A stretch of 64,000 nt of DNA from Palsa-343 sp964535525 (lineage in GTDB: Bacteria; Acidobacteriota; Terriglobia; Terriglobales; Acidobacteriaceae): positions 1 to 64,000 of the forward strand of contig CAZHTJ010000006.1 in NCBI GenBank assembly GCA_964535525.1, in the 5' to 3' direction. Positions 1 to 8,635 of the stretch are shown one piece after another. A program made the translations under genes and the position numbers. A model generated the notes under the pieces. It searched no databases. It was not told the DNA's origin and saw only the letters and a program-made list of their open reading frames with translations. The stretch's first letter is position 1; every line of letters begins with the position of its first letter.

Positions 1-2
1 AC

Positions 3-395
3 GTGAAGAAGAACGCGGAGCTGACGACCACCGGGCCCTACGCGCATACGCGCAATCCCCTCTACCTCGGATCGATGATGATCGCGTTTGGATTCGCGCT
101 CGCCGCGCGCAGCCTCTGGATTGCTCTCGCCCTCGTTGCCTTGTTCGCCGCGATCTACATCCCGGTGATTCGCTCCGAAGAGGAGTATCTGCGCTCAACG
201 TTTCCGGAGTTCACCGCCTATGCAGCGGCCGTGCCTCGGCTGTTGCCGAGGATCGTCGCCGCCGCCGGCTCAGGCACAGCAAGAGGGGTATTTTCGGCGG
301 CACTCTACCGCTCTCATCGCGAATATAACGCGCTGCTGGGCGCTTTGGGCATGTATGCTGCCCTCATCCTGAAGATGGTGCTGCTCAGGAAATAG
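3..395 (+). CDS. Isoprenylcysteine carboxyl methyltransferase-family protein, 5' truncated by window edge
   Basis: The reading frame is open at the left edge, so the true N-terminus lies outside the window; the GTG at base 3 is probably internal. The visible 130 residues contain the family signature T-x-GPYAHTRNPLYLG followed by two hydrophobic membrane spans and the E-E-x-x-L segment typical of PEMT/ICMT integral-membrane methyltransferases, which use S-adenosylmethionine. The C-terminal ~50 residues (a second hydrophobic stretch ending in LRK) extend past the usual domain end. Substrate cannot be inferred. The next gene starts about 40 bp downstream on the same strand and may be cotranscribed. 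Confidence 0.75.
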   Translation: MKKNAELTTTGPYAHTRNPLYLGSMMIAFGFALAARSLWIALALVALFAAIYIPVIRSEEEYLRSTFPEFTAYAAAVPRLLPRIVAAAGSGTARGVFSAALYRSHREYNALLGALGMYAALILKMVLLRK

Positions 396-434
396 AGGAG
401 TCGATTGCAAGAACACCGCACCGTTTCTCGATCC

Positions 435-1220
435 ATGGAAACACGGCGGGCACTCCATCTTTGGCGAGTGCCGACGGCCGCGCTGATCGTCGCAGCAGCG
501 ATCGGGGCAAATGCGCAGACCGTGCCGCCACTCATTCCGCCGCGACCGGGTTACAACTTTCCCGCGAAACAAACCCTGACCTACGCCGTCGACTGGCGCG
601 TCTTTCCCGCCGGAACTACAGTGATGCATCTCGAACAGCAAGGCGACGAGGAGCGCATCTCGGCATCGGGCGATACGCTGGGCGCGATCAGCCTCATCTA
701 TCGCGTGAGCGACCGCTTCCAGTCTTCGTTCGATCGTCGCACCGGATGCTCGTCCGGATTTGCGAAGCAGTTGCAGGAAGGCCGCCGCCAGGTCAGCACC
801 GATCTGAAGTTCGACTACGCACACGGCAAGGCGCTGCTCGACGAAAAAAATCTGGTCAAGGGAAACAGCAAGCACTCTGAAGCGCCGGTGGGTCCCTGCG
901 TCACCGATCTGCTCTCCGCGATTTTCTATCCGGCCTCGCTGGCGCTCACTCCTGGTCAAAGTTTCCGCGTTCCGGTCGCCGATGCGATGCACACCGTCGC
1001 AGTGACGATGCGAGTGGAGGCGCGCGAAGCGGTCCGCACGCCGTTGGGGACTTATCAAACCGTGCGCGTGCAGCCCACTGCCGATGCAGGCGTAGTGAAA
1101 GCCCGTGGCAATATCTGGATCTGGTATACGGACGACGACCGGCACATTCCGGTGCAGATGCGGGCGCGGCTGTTCTGGGGAACGATCACGTTCCGGCTGA
1201 CAGCGCTTGATCAAAAGTAA
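435..1220 (+). CDS. DUF3108-family exported protein
   Basis: A 261-residue protein with a signal peptide (METRR, hydrophobic core, cleavage near GANA|Q) followed by a beta-rich region that resembles DUF3108 proteins: an F-P-A-K-Q-x-L-x-Y start, RVSDRFQS and FDYAHGKA segments, and an IWIWYTDDDRHIPV end. Family function is unknown; members are predicted periplasmic or outer-membrane-associated. An in-frame TTG at 405 with GAGGAG four bases upstream is an alternative start, but the ATG at 435 gives the cleaner signal peptide. It follows the membrane methyltransferase on the same strand with a short gap. Confidence 0.75.
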   Translation: METRRALHLWRVPTAALIVAAAIGANAQTVPPLIPPRPGYNFPAKQTLTYAVDWRVFPAGTTVMHLEQQGDEERISASGDTLGAISLIYRVSDRFQSSFDRRTGCSSGFAKQLQEGRRQVSTDLKFDYAHGKALLDEKNLVKGNSKHSEAPVGPCVTDLLSAIFYPASLALTPGQSFRVPVADAMHTVAVTMRVEAREAVRTPLGTYQTVRVQPTADAGVVKARGNIWIWYTDDDRHIPVQMRARLFWGTITFRLTALDQK

Positions 1221-1242
1221 GAGGCAGGAAGCGAATCTGAGG

Positions 1243-1536
1243 CTAATTGATTCGATAGCGCTCGCGCATCAAACGCTGGAGGCGCGGCTTGTAAAGGAGA
1301 TCGTAGGCGAGCTCCTTGCCGGGAAACATCGCGAGGGCGGCGCGGCGGGTGTCGGCCACCATTTCTGAGGCTTCGTCGATGGTCAGAGACATGTCCTGGC
1401 TGATGACCGACATCACCATATTCATCATCATCTGCAGGCGGCGAAGCTTGCGCTGCTCATCCTGAAGCTCCTGGGGAGTTTGCAGAACCGGCTCCGGCTG
1501 GGGATTGAAGGCTGAATACTCGGGTTGTGACCCCAT
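1243..1536 (-). CDS. Conserved hypothetical protein
   Basis: A 97-residue cytoplasmic-type protein without signal peptide or membrane span. The N-terminus is rich in Pro and Gln; the middle is predicted helical with a Met-rich stretch (RRLQMMMNMVMSVIS) and an acidic IDEASEMVADTRRAALAMFPGKE segment; the C-terminus is basic. I chose the ATG at 1536 because the upstream ATG (1569) adds an unconvincing 11-residue extension. It is convergent with the DUF3108 gene. No function recognised. Confidence 0.55.
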   Translation of the reverse strand: MGSQPEYSAFNPQPEPVLQTPQELQDEQRKLRRLQMMMNMVMSVISQDMSLTIDEASEMVADTRRAALAMFPGKELAYDLLYKPRLQRLMRERYRIN

Positions 1537-1623
1537 GCAAATGCGAACCTCCGTTCGAGGATCGTACAACGATTAAGACTCGGTATGAAACGGAAAAGAT
1601 GCGCAGCGGATGGCGGAATCGGG

Positions 1624-2355
1624 TCACAGTTGGTCACCGCGGCGGGTGATTTTCGCCGCAGGAAATTCAGAATGCAGACGAGGGAGGAAGGCGGCGATCT
1701 CCGGCTCGGTCATCCGCAGGCATTGGCGCGGTCCAAAGGCTCGGCCCAAATAACGTGGAGAATGTTCCAGCCAGCGGCGTCGCGCCGGTGTATCGCTTCG
1801 CGTCGGGTCCAGCAGTTCAGCTGCGATGCGCGCGATGCGCGGGAGAGCCTGCGCGGGATTTTCGGCGACGGTCCATTCGAGGATCACGGTATCCGACGCG
1901 GCGTTTTCGGCCGGGGCGACAGCGCCGCGTTCCATCAGGATGGCCGCCTGGCGCTGCGCGACGCCAGACAGCAAATCCGGTTGCAGGCCGTGCTCGATCA
2001 TCGCATCGATGCACGGCTCAGGCTCGGCCGTGAGTCCGACGGAAACCGGCAGCGCCCGGCGAATCTCGTTCTTCAGAATCCGCACCGCCTCGTCGAGATT
2101 CGCGACGACAAAATCGATGAACCCCGCGCGCAGACCCTCGCGGAGTTGGCCCGCCTCCGCATCCACGCACAGCGAAGCGGCTCCCGCAACGCTGGTCGCA
2201 ATGATGGTCGCGATGCCCTCAGCCTCGAACCCGGAGCGCAACAGAAGCTTGCCGCCGAGTGAATCGCCGAAGCACTCGCGGCCAATGCGGCTCACAGCAA
2301 GAAACCGATCGTGGGCGGTGGCGAGTTCAGGCAGGTCCATGCGCGTAACAGACAT
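1624..2355 (-). CDS. Conserved hypothetical protein (about 243 aa)
   Basis: A soluble-looking 243-residue protein beginning MSVTRMDLPEL, ending in the triplet D-Q-L. It has alternating alpha/beta character: a Gly-rich GDSLGGKLLLRSGF segment near the start, a VAGAASLCVDAEAGQLREGLRAGFIDFVV region, and a later helical part with ALPRIARIAAELL. The DAEAGQLREGLRAG part suggests a Rossmann-like fold, but I do not recognise the family. The chosen start (2355) avoids an Arg-rich extension from the upstream ATG at 2376. It stands alone between the minus-strand gene at 1243 and a hairpin at 2515-2550. Confidence 0.55.
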   Translation of the reverse strand: MSVTRMDLPELATAHDRFLAVSRIGRECFGDSLGGKLLLRSGFEAEGIATIIATSVAGAASLCVDAEAGQLREGLRAGFIDFVVANLDEAVRILKNEIRRALPVSVGLTAEPEPCIDAMIEHGLQPDLLSGVAQRQAAILMERGAVAPAENAASDTVILEWTVAENPAQALPRIARIAAELLDPTRSDTPARRRWLEHSPRYLGRAFGPRQCLRMTEPEIAAFLPRLHSEFPAAKITRRGDQL

Positions 2356-2514
2356 TCTTCCACGCCGCTCTCTCACGCCGATGCAGGCGCGTTACCTGAG
2401 TTTTGAATGGATCAGCAGAAGTGGCCTGAAAAGGCGCAGCACTCCCTAAACTGGAAGTGCCTCTTTCAAAGTGCGAATGCGGTCGTTGCAGGATCGGTCC
2501 AGAGTAAAGGACCG

Positions 2515-2550
2515 ACGGCCCGCAGGCCGCTACAACGACCTGCGGGCCGT
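2515..2550. other. Perfect 12-bp inverted repeat (hairpin)
   Basis: Arms ACGGCCCGCAGG (2515-2526) and CCTGCGGGCCGT (2539-2550) are perfect complements around a 12-base loop. No U-run follows on either strand, so an intrinsic terminator is not clear. The hairpin sits 27 bp upstream of the small open frame starting at 2578, where it could act as a leader structure or RNA-stability element. Confidence 0.5.
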
Positions 2551-2577
2551 TCGAATGAAAGGGGGTGAGTCCAAAGG

Positions 2578-2682
2578 ATGAATAAGAGATCATCCTGGGC
2601 TCGAATTGCCATTACGATTGCGCTGGATTGGCGCTTCGTCCTGGCGGTTGCAGTCCTTGTTCTCACGCTACTGATGAAGTAG
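2578..2682 (+). CDS. Predicted 34-residue single-span membrane peptide
   Basis: A 34-codon frame opens at ATG 2578 behind a purine-rich Shine-Dalgarno-like stretch (AGGGGGTGAG, 2559-2568) and ends TAG. The product has a basic N-terminus (NKRSSWAR), then a hydrophobic helix (RFVLAVAVLVLTLLMK) that would span a membrane once. Its size and design match other small orphan membrane proteins in this window (18167-18325, 33843-33935). Evidence is only the ribosome site, the coherent hydrophobic profile and the isolated position; it could be spurious. Confidence 0.45.
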   Translation: MNKRSSWARIAITIALDWRFVLAVAVLVLTLLMK

Positions 2683-2751
2683 CCAACTTCCCGGGAGGAA
2701 ATCGCCCCCTTCCGGGAACTACTTCACCCACAGTATACATCGGCAAAATCT

Positions 2752-3162
2752 TCACCAGGTCGAGTACGGCTGCCCGTCCGATCCAGTCTCCTCCGCCCCG
2801 CTGTGCACGTCGTTGATGCCCGGGTCGGTCTGGTCCAGATCGGCATACGTGTCGTCGCTTGCCGTCACCCACGTCTCACGGCTGTGCGTAAACGGATCCT
2901 CGGGGATCACCTTCAGGTAACCGTTCTGCACCAGATCGTCGAGCGACTGCGGAGCCTTGTTCTTATCCATCGTGTAGGAGTCGATGGCATCGCGCAACAC
3001 GTGCAGGTCCTCCTTCAGCGCCGCTTCCTTCGCATTCCTGATGGAGGAAATGAAGCTGGGGATGGCGACCGCGGCCAGCACGCCGATGATCAGCATGACG
3101 ATCATCAGCTCCACCAGAGTGAAGCCGCCCTCATGCTTTCGAATTGGAATTTTCAGCCGCAA
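2752..3162 (-). CDS. Type II secretion/type IV pilus-like pseudopilin (GspG-like)
   Basis: A 136-residue protein with the class III prepilin leader: basic start (RLKIPIRKHEGG), cleavage G|FTLVELMIVMLIIGVLAAVAIP with the conserved Glu5, then an alpha-helical stem and a C-terminal region resembling GspG (EDPFTHSRETWVT). I place the start at TTG 3162: the frame continues upstream into the preceding gene, but that gene stops at 3167 and TTG 3162 gives a short leader of normal length. It is the last gene of the minus-strand operon secretin-pseudopilin-pseudopilin and would assemble into a periplasmic pseudopilus. Confidence 0.8.
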   Translation of the reverse strand: MRLKIPIRKHEGGFTLVELMIVMLIIGVLAAVAIPSFISSIRNAKEAALKEDLHVLRDAIDSYTMDKNKAPQSLDDLVQNGYLKVIPEDPFTHSRETWVTASDDTYADLDQTDPGINDVHSGAEETGSDGQPYSTW

Positions 3163-3166
3163 GTTA

Positions 3167-3649
3167 TCACCAGTCCGAGTATTTTGTTCCGTCCAGCCCG
3201 ATCCCGTCGGATTTCGTGAAGACATCGAAGACATTTTGCCCGCCCCAGGAGTCGCTGCTGGGATCGTCCTGCATCGAGCGCAGCCCCCAGTCGTCGTTGC
3301 CGGTCATGGGATCGATGGGAATGTGGCGCAGGAATCGCACCTTCTTGCCCTGTACATCCACGCCGTCGACCAGGGTCTGCAAATCCGGAGGATAATTCTG
3401 GCTGTCCACCTTGGTCTGAAAGGCATGCTTGTCGGCCGCGTCCTTGTACGCGTCGATGGCCGCGCGCATCTGCCACAGGTCGTAGCGCAGCATCCGCTCC
3501 TTCTGCCGCTTCACCTGAAACCGCGCGATCGGCACCGCTGCCGACGCCAGGATCGACAGGATCGCCACCGTTACGATGAGCTCGACCAGCGTCAGACCGG
3601 CTTCCCGGTTCTGTCCGCGCCTCGTGTTGGGAAACATCAACCACATCAC
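3167..3649 (-). CDS. Type II secretion/type IV pilus-like pseudopilin
   Basis: A 160-residue pseudopilin with leader NTRRGQNREAG, cleavage before LTLVELIVTVAILSILASAAVPIA (Glu5 present; Leu instead of the usual Phe at +1), then a helical stem and a globular part with YPPDLQTLVDGVDVQ and HIPIDPMTGNDDWG, typical of GspG-like proteins that bind calcium at the tip. It starts 28 bp after the secretin gene and ends 4 bp before the TTG of the next pseudopilin, so all three are almost certainly one transcript. Two different G-type pseudopilins next to a secretin, without the ATPase or inner-membrane parts here, imply the rest of the machine is encoded elsewhere. Confidence 0.82.
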   Translation of the reverse strand: MMWLMFPNTRRGQNREAGLTLVELIVTVAILSILASAAVPIARFQVKRQKERMLRYDLWQMRAAIDAYKDAADKHAFQTKVDSQNYPPDLQTLVDGVDVQGKKVRFLRHIPIDPMTGNDDWGLRSMQDDPSSDSWGGQNVFDVFTKSDGIGLDGTKYSDW

Positions 3650-3677
3650 TTCATTTCCGGACTTCGTTTAAGGGCCG

Positions 3678-6101
3678 TCACTGGATGTGCACGACCGCCT
3701 GTGAACCCATCGCCGGCACCGGCTGCTGCTGGCTGTTGCGCACCACGGGCCGCGTAATCGCAACCGAGGCGTCTCCCGCCATGTTGGCCTGGAAGGTCAG
3801 CACGCAAAGCGCCCCCGAAGCTCCACTGATGCCCTTCGCCCCCGGCGGCCGCGAGGCGGCAATCGCTGCGTTGCCTTTCCCGTCGTCGCGATGCACCAGC
3901 GCTACAGCCTGACCGTCTTTGCCCAGAACATTGGGATGCTGAGGATCGTCGGAGTCAACATTGATCAGACTCAGCTTCGAGGAGTCATACTGCACATTCA
4001 GTGGCACTCCGTACACGTCGCTTCCGCCGGTCAGATCCACGACCATCTTGAATGTCGAACCGGTCTTCTCGTTGGATTGCGGCGGGCTCAGCGTCAGGTT
4101 CACCGGAGCAGCCGCGGCGTTCGCCTGCTGCGTCATTTCCGTCATCGCCTGTTGCGCTGCCGTCGCCGCCGAAGGCACAGGCTGCGGGGGCGGAGGCGGC
4201 GCAACCGCCTGGGTTCCCGGGAAGGTTTGCTGCGCTGGAGCCGACGCTTGCTGCGCTGGTACCGGCTGCTGCGCACTGAAAGCCGTGGGAGCGACAGCGG
4301 CCTGAGTCGCCGCCGGCTTCACCAGCGGCACAACCTGCGACAGGTTCACGGGCCGCAGTTCGATGTTGTTCGTGGTGCCGGTATCGATCTGCTGAATATC
4401 CGATGGGTCGATTTCCTGCGCCCGCACCACATGCGGAACCACCAAAAAGACAATCTCGTCGTCCGTGACTTCCTTCTGCTGTGTGCTGAAAAAGTACTTC
4501 AGCAACGGAAGCTGCGCCAGTCCCGGCGTGCCGCTGATCGCGTAGGTGGTCTGGTGCTGCACGATTCCGCCCAGCAGGTTCGGCTCGCCGTCCTTCAGGC
4601 GAATGGTTTGGTCGATCACGCGCTGCGTGATGATCGGCTCGGTGATCCCGCCGATGCTCGAGTTGCCGTTCGTTGCAGAGACCTCAATCTTGAACTTCAT
4701 GCTGACGTCGCGGTCGAAGTGCACCGTCGGCTTCATATCCATGTTCACGCCGACATCGATGTACTGGAACTGCGTATTGACCAGCGAACTCACGATAGCC
4801 GTCGCCGCGCCTGTCTGATACGACCCGGTCGCGATCGGGATTCTTTCACCGATCTTCAGCGTCGCTTCCTGGCCGTCAGAAGCGCGAATCTGCGGATTCT
4901 GTATGATGCGCGAGCGCGTGTCGGTCAGCAGCAGATCCACCGCTGCCTGTCCGATCGTCACCGCGAAGTTGGTCGAGTTCAGGTGCGCCAGGTTATTCAG
5001 CGTGATGCTGCTGTTGGTAGTCGTCGTGCCGTTCGTACCGTTGGTGCCCGTCGTGCCGCTTGTGTTGCTGGTGTTATTCAGGTTGGAGTTGGACGGCTGA
5101 AAGTTGATGCTCGCGGTCTGCGGCAGCTGGACGCCGATGTTTCTCAGCAGGTCGCGGCTGACCTCCAGCACCGCCACGTCGATGACCACTTCCGGCTTGG
5201 CCTTGTCAAGATCGTTAATCAGCCTGCGCGCCAACAACAATTCATCCGGCGTGGCGCGCATCACAATGGCATTTTCGCTCGCGACTCCGTTGATGCGGGC
5301 GCCCTGGGAAAACAAGTTGCGCAGCACCGTCTGGATTTCCGTGAAGTCGTTCTGCTGCGAGATATTGTGCAGATAAAACGTCTCCACCGCCTGCTGATCC
5401 AGTTCGGTGTGCTTGCTGCGCGAATTCTCCGCCACAAAAATCGTGTTCTGCGTAATCGGACGCCAGAAAGTGTTCGACACCGTGGCCACAATGCGCAGCG
5501 CATCGTTCAGCGTCACGTTATTCAGATCCACCTGGATGCGCTTGGAACTGTAGGCCGGATCGAACAGCACATTGATCCCGGCCGCCTTGCCCACGGCCTG
5601 GTAGACGATGCGGCTGTCCTCGACCATGTGCAACGTGAGCGGCTCGTTCGAAATCGGCTTGAGCTGGATGGGCGCGGCGAACTCCAGTGCCTCGTCCGGC
5701 GTTCGCGGCGCGTTCTCCGGAGCCGGACTTTGCGCGTTGATCTTGTCGCGTGTGGCCTTGATGTCCTGAGAGGCCAGCTCATTGCTGGGGTCGATCTCCA
5801 CCGCCCGCAGAAACTCCGTCAGCGCCCCGGTGTAATCGCCCTGCTCGCGCAGCTTCTCCCCATGTTCCACGTGCATGGCCGCGGCTGGAAAGCGCGTGCG
5901 TTCCCACGAGAGCTTGTAGCGCTCGTCGGTTGGCTTTTTCTGATAGGCCTGATAGTAGGCCTCGTAGGCGGCCTGCACATCGTCCTTCTCTTCGGCCACC
6001 TGGCCCTGTTTATACCAGTGCGCCGCCGACTGCGCGTGGGCTGCCGGAAGGGCCGCCAAAATCGTGGCAAGGATTGCCCAGATAACCAAACTTCGCTTCA
6101 T
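3678..6101 (-). CDS. Secretin (GspD/PilQ-like) with TPR N-terminus and C-terminal cohesin-like domain
   Basis: An 807-residue outer-membrane channel protein. In order: signal peptide (to about residue 23, AHA|Q), TPR-like helices (about 25-130), an STN-like/N0 region (about 160-230, NVLFDPAYSSKRIQVDLNNV), a secretin N1 repeat (about 235-310), an Asn/Thr-rich insertion (NTSGTTGTNGTNGTTTTNSS), the secretin core ending near DEIVFLVVPHVVRAQ, a long Ala/Pro/Gln-rich linker, and a C-terminal ~130 residues (VNLTLSPPQ, LNVQYDSSKLSLINVDSDD) with the look of a cohesin domain. Secretins form the outer-membrane pore for type II secretion or type IV pili. It is the first gene of the pseudopilin operon. 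The cohesin-like tail is unusual for classical GspD and may bind a surface partner. Confidence 0.85.
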   Translation of the reverse strand: MKRSLVIWAILATILAALPAAHAQSAAHWYKQGQVAEEKDDVQAAYEAYYQAYQKKPTDERYKLSWERTRFPAAAMHVEHGEKLREQGDYTGALTEFLRAVEIDPSNELASQDIKATRDKINAQSPAPENAPRTPDEALEFAAPIQLKPISNEPLTLHMVEDSRIVYQAVGKAAGINVLFDPAYSSKRIQVDLNNVTLNDALRIVATVSNTFWRPITQNTIFVAENSRSKHTELDQQAVETFYLHNISQQNDFTEIQTVLRNLFSQGARINGVASENAIVMRATPDELLLARRLINDLDKAKPEVVIDVAVLEVSRDLLRNIGVQLPQTASINFQPSNSNLNNTSNTSGTTGTNGTNGTTTTNSSITLNNLAHLNSTNFAVTIGQAAVDLLLTDTRSRIIQNPQIRASDGQEATLKIGERIPIATGSYQTGAATAIVSSLVNTQFQYIDVGVNMDMKPTVHFDRDVSMKFKIEVSATNGNSSIGGITEPIITQRVIDQTIRLKDGEPNLLGGIVQHQTTYAISGTPGLAQLPLLKYFFSTQQKEVTDDEIVFLVVPHVVRAQEIDPSDIQQIDTGTTNNIELRPVNLSQVVPLVKPAATQAAVAPTAFSAQQPVPAQQASAPAQQTFPGTQAVAPPPPPQPVPSAATAAQQAMTEMTQQANAAAAPVNLTLSPPQSNEKTGSTFKMVVDLTGGSDVYGVPLNVQYDSSKLSLINVDSDDPQHPNVLGKDGQAVALVHRDDGKGNAAIAASRPPGAKGISGASGALCVLTFQANMAGDASVAITRPVVRNSQQQPVPAMGSQAVVHIQ

Positions 6102-6343
6102 GCAGCTCCATCGCAGGGTGAGGGATTCGTACAGGCTGCTGCGGCTGGCCCCTGCTTTCCCGGGAGCGAAAAATGACTCGCCTTCACCGCCGCTTCGCGC
6201 CCCGTATAGTATCGCACTTTGACGCCACGCTGCCGGGGGGCCTCTGCTGCCCCTTTAACTTCGTCGTCAACCCCCAAAGGTGGATTTTGGGTCCTGTTTT
6301 GGGGGCTGCGGGCGATATACGATGAAGAATTGCGACTGCGCCC

Positions 6344-6871
6344 ATGGCCCGCCCAACCAGCCATCCCGTGAAACAGGCTCCTCCCAAGGCCAAGCCCCGC
6401 GATCCGGTGGCTTCCGGTATCCGCGACGCCGCTCAGAACCGGATGGCGAGCCACAACTACTTCATCCTCGAAAAATATGAGGCGGGCGTGGCCCTCCGCG
6501 GCTCCGAGGTCAAGTCGATCCGCGAGGGCAAGGCCAATCTCAGGGACGCCTACGGCCTCATTAAGGATGGGGAAGCCTTTCTGCTGAACGCGCATATCGG
6601 AGCGTATTCCCACGCCAGCTACAACAATCATGAAGCGCTGCGCACACGAAAGCTGTTGCTGCATCAGGAAGAAATTCGAAAACTCACGGGAAAGACGCAG
6701 CAAAAGGGGCTGACGCTCATCCCCATACGGTTATATTTTCGTAACGGCCGTGTTAAATGCGAGCTCGCGGTCGCCCGCGGTAAGCAGGAATGGGACAAGC
6801 GCGAAACCGAACGCCGCCGCGAAGCCGACAAGGAAGCCCGCGCCGCCATTGCCCGAAGCCGGAAGGCGTAA
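6344..6871 (+). CDS. smpB: SsrA-binding protein SmpB
   Basis: A 175-residue RNA-binding protein that delivers tmRNA to stalled ribosomes in trans-translation. Recognisable SmpB core: ASHNYFILEKYEAGVALRGSEVKSIREGKANLRDAYG, then HIGAYSHASYNNHE, KLLLHQEEIRKL and the basic C-terminal tail GKQEWDKRETERRREADKEARAAIA that enters the decoding centre. The N-terminus has about 30 extra basic residues compared with the ~150-residue average; internal ATG codons could shorten it. It is divergent from the secretin gene, with about 240 bp between them. No tmRNA gene was seen nearby. Confidence 0.95.
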   Translation: MARPTSHPVKQAPPKAKPRDPVASGIRDAAQNRMASHNYFILEKYEAGVALRGSEVKSIREGKANLRDAYGLIKDGEAFLLNAHIGAYSHASYNNHEALRTRKLLLHQEEIRKLTGKTQQKGLTLIPIRLYFRNGRVKCELAVARGKQEWDKRETERRREADKEARAAIARSRKA

Positions 6872-6900
6872 AAACGAACGTCGCAGCCTGATCGGAGCCT

Positions 6901-8451
6901 CTACCGCTGCGCCTGCTGCGTCCTGGGCACCTCCAGAGGTAACTGGATGGTACCCACCCGCCCTGTAGCCGTGTCCCAAACCGCGAGGTAGAGATAATTC
7001 TGCCCCTTGGGCACGGCGATCTCCTGGTCAAGGCTCAGCAGGCCATTCGGCTCCGCCTCCAACTGCTTTGGGTCGAAATTGAGCTTGTACACCTGGATGG
7101 CATGGCCCACCGGCCGCCCATAGTCATTGACGGCGAGGATGGCGGCTCCAGCCATCACCTGGCCCTTACCATCCTGGACAGATTGCTGGAAATCGGCTGC
7201 GGGCAGGAAATAGCGAATCGCGTAGTTCGTTTTCCTGCCTGTCGTCGCTGGCGGGGCTGGCGTGGCAGGGGTAGCGCCCACCGATGCTGACGCCGCCGGC
7301 TCCTCGGGAAGATCCGTCGCCGCAATTACACGAGCCCGAAAGATGATGGGCTCCAGTTGCGTGTTCGGCGCCTGCGCCGGTTTCCCATCGGCCAGTATCG
7401 GGCGCTTCGGTGACGAGACCGAATGGTTCTTGTTCTCGTCGTAGTAACCGCGGCGGTAGCTGAGCTGGTAGCCGCCCTTCACCTTCACCTCTACCGCATG
7501 CCACTTACCCGTGTCATGCAGCCCCGGCGGGGTATAGGTCAGCGTGTAGAAGCTCCCGTCGGTCGCCATAAAATGTCCGACCCCTTCTACGAATCCGCTG
7601 TTGTTGTAGAAAGCCTGGCCTCCTGTGCTCTCCGCCGTATCCTGCATCATTGCGTGCTGGTCGCTTTGGTCGCCGCTGTTGGCCCAGCTCAGGCCTCGCG
7701 CGTCCACCGGGTAAACGGCGATGCGGTTCACTTCCAGACCGTCGAGCATGGGACGCAGATCGACGCCCGGCCCCACCCAGTCCTTGCCGCGTTTGATCGC
7801 CAGCGGCGATCCGCCGGAGAACCAGATCAGATTCTTGCGGCCCGGCAGCGGGCTCAAAGCCGCAATCATCTGTTCCGTTGCGTCGATGTCCGTCGTGAGC
7901 TGCGCGTCCTGGTTGGTCATCCGCGGCATCACTTTGTGAATCGCCGCCTTCAGCCGCTCGTGATCCGACGTAAAGTTTTCGAGCAGGTTCACTATCTGCC
8001 CATAGCGCCAGTAGAGGGCCACCGGCTCGTCGGCCGGCAGTGCATCCACTGCCTGTGTCAGCTGGTGAGTCAGGTACATCTGGTCCATCAGCGTGATGGT
8101 CGTCGTGTCCAGCAGCCAGACGTTGATTACCGGCGGCGGATGGAGCAGCGCGGCGTTCGTGTACAGGCCCGGCTTTTGCGAGGCCTCGTTCAGGATGGGC
8201 ACGGAGTGGTCGTCGTGCGCCTCGAAGGAGCGCAGCTTCTGCCGATTGCCATCGTCGAAAATCTCGAAGTCCGATGGCTTCAGGCCGCGCACCGGATTGC
8301 CTTTGTTGTCGAGGACGGTCACGTCGGTCAGTACGACCTGCGTCCCCGTATGCAGTGTGTAAGGCTTATTGTCCGAGGACTGCGCTGAGCCAGCCGCGGC
8401 CATGGACACAACGCACAGTGCGAGAAGAACGCAATCGCGACGGTTCAACAT
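6901..8451 (-). CDS. VWFA-related Acidobacterial-type secreted protein
   Basis: A 516-residue exported protein: signal peptide (LLALCVVSMAAAGSAQ), then a beta-rich N-terminal part (VVLTDVTVLDNKGNPVRGLKPSDFEIFDDG) typical of the Acidobacterial VWFA-related family, a von Willebrand A-like region (NVWLLDTTTITLMDQMYL, DALPADEPVALYWRYG, LIWFSGGSPLAI) and a C-terminal beta-rich half. The canonical DxSxS MIDAS motif is replaced by LLDTTTIT, so metal binding is uncertain. These proteins occur in many copies in Acidobacteria; their function is unknown, presumably adhesion or protein interaction outside the cytoplasm. It is convergent with smpB and stands as a single gene. Confidence 0.85.
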   Translation of the reverse strand: MLNRRDCVLLALCVVSMAAAGSAQSSDNKPYTLHTGTQVVLTDVTVLDNKGNPVRGLKPSDFEIFDDGNRQKLRSFEAHDDHSVPILNEASQKPGLYTNAALLHPPPVINVWLLDTTTITLMDQMYLTHQLTQAVDALPADEPVALYWRYGQIVNLLENFTSDHERLKAAIHKVMPRMTNQDAQLTTDIDATEQMIAALSPLPGRKNLIWFSGGSPLAIKRGKDWVGPGVDLRPMLDGLEVNRIAVYPVDARGLSWANSGDQSDQHAMMQDTAESTGGQAFYNNSGFVEGVGHFMATDGSFYTLTYTPPGLHDTGKWHAVEVKVKGGYQLSYRRGYYDENKNHSVSSPKRPILADGKPAQAPNTQLEPIIFRARVIAATDLPEEPAASASVGATPATPAPPATTGRKTNYAIRYFLPAADFQQSVQDGKGQVMAGAAILAVNDYGRPVGHAIQVYKLNFDPKQLEAEPNGLLSLDQEIAVPKGQNYLYLAVWDTATGRVGTIQLPLEVPRTQQAQR

Positions 8452-8601
8452 CGTCCAGATCCCTTCCGGAGCCTAATACGCAGATAAGGGAAAAGATCAA
8501 CTCCAAAGGATGCTTGTTGTGAACTGTCCGACGATCTTTGGCCTATTTTAGACTCTGCCGCAGGTTACTCGTATACACATGTTTTTGACAGCGCAGAAAC
8601 A

Positions 8602-8633
8602 AAATATTGTACAACATTTGTTGTACAATATTT
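8602..8633. promoter_or_regulatory. Operator-like 14-bp perfect inverted repeat before the Phd-like/PIN toxin-antitoxin genes
   Basis: AAATATTGTACAAC (8602-8615) and GTTGTACAATATTT (8620-8633) are perfect complements separated by four bases, ending 2 bp before the antitoxin ATG at 8636. Phd/YefM antitoxins bind palindromes of this kind to repress their own operon, so this is the likely autoregulatory operator; it also covers the position of the ribosome-binding site. Confidence 0.8.
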
Positions 8634-8635
8634 CT

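Noticed and set aside
3891..6176. Very long open frame antisense to the secretin gene (761 codons)
   Set aside because: Arg/His/Leu-rich composition without domains; a shadow caused by GC-rich codon use of the secretin gene on the other strand.
6102..6343. tmRNA gene next to smpB
   Set aside because: No alanyl-tRNA-like ends or tag frame seen; only a CCCCCAAA/TTTGGGGG inverted repeat in the spacer.
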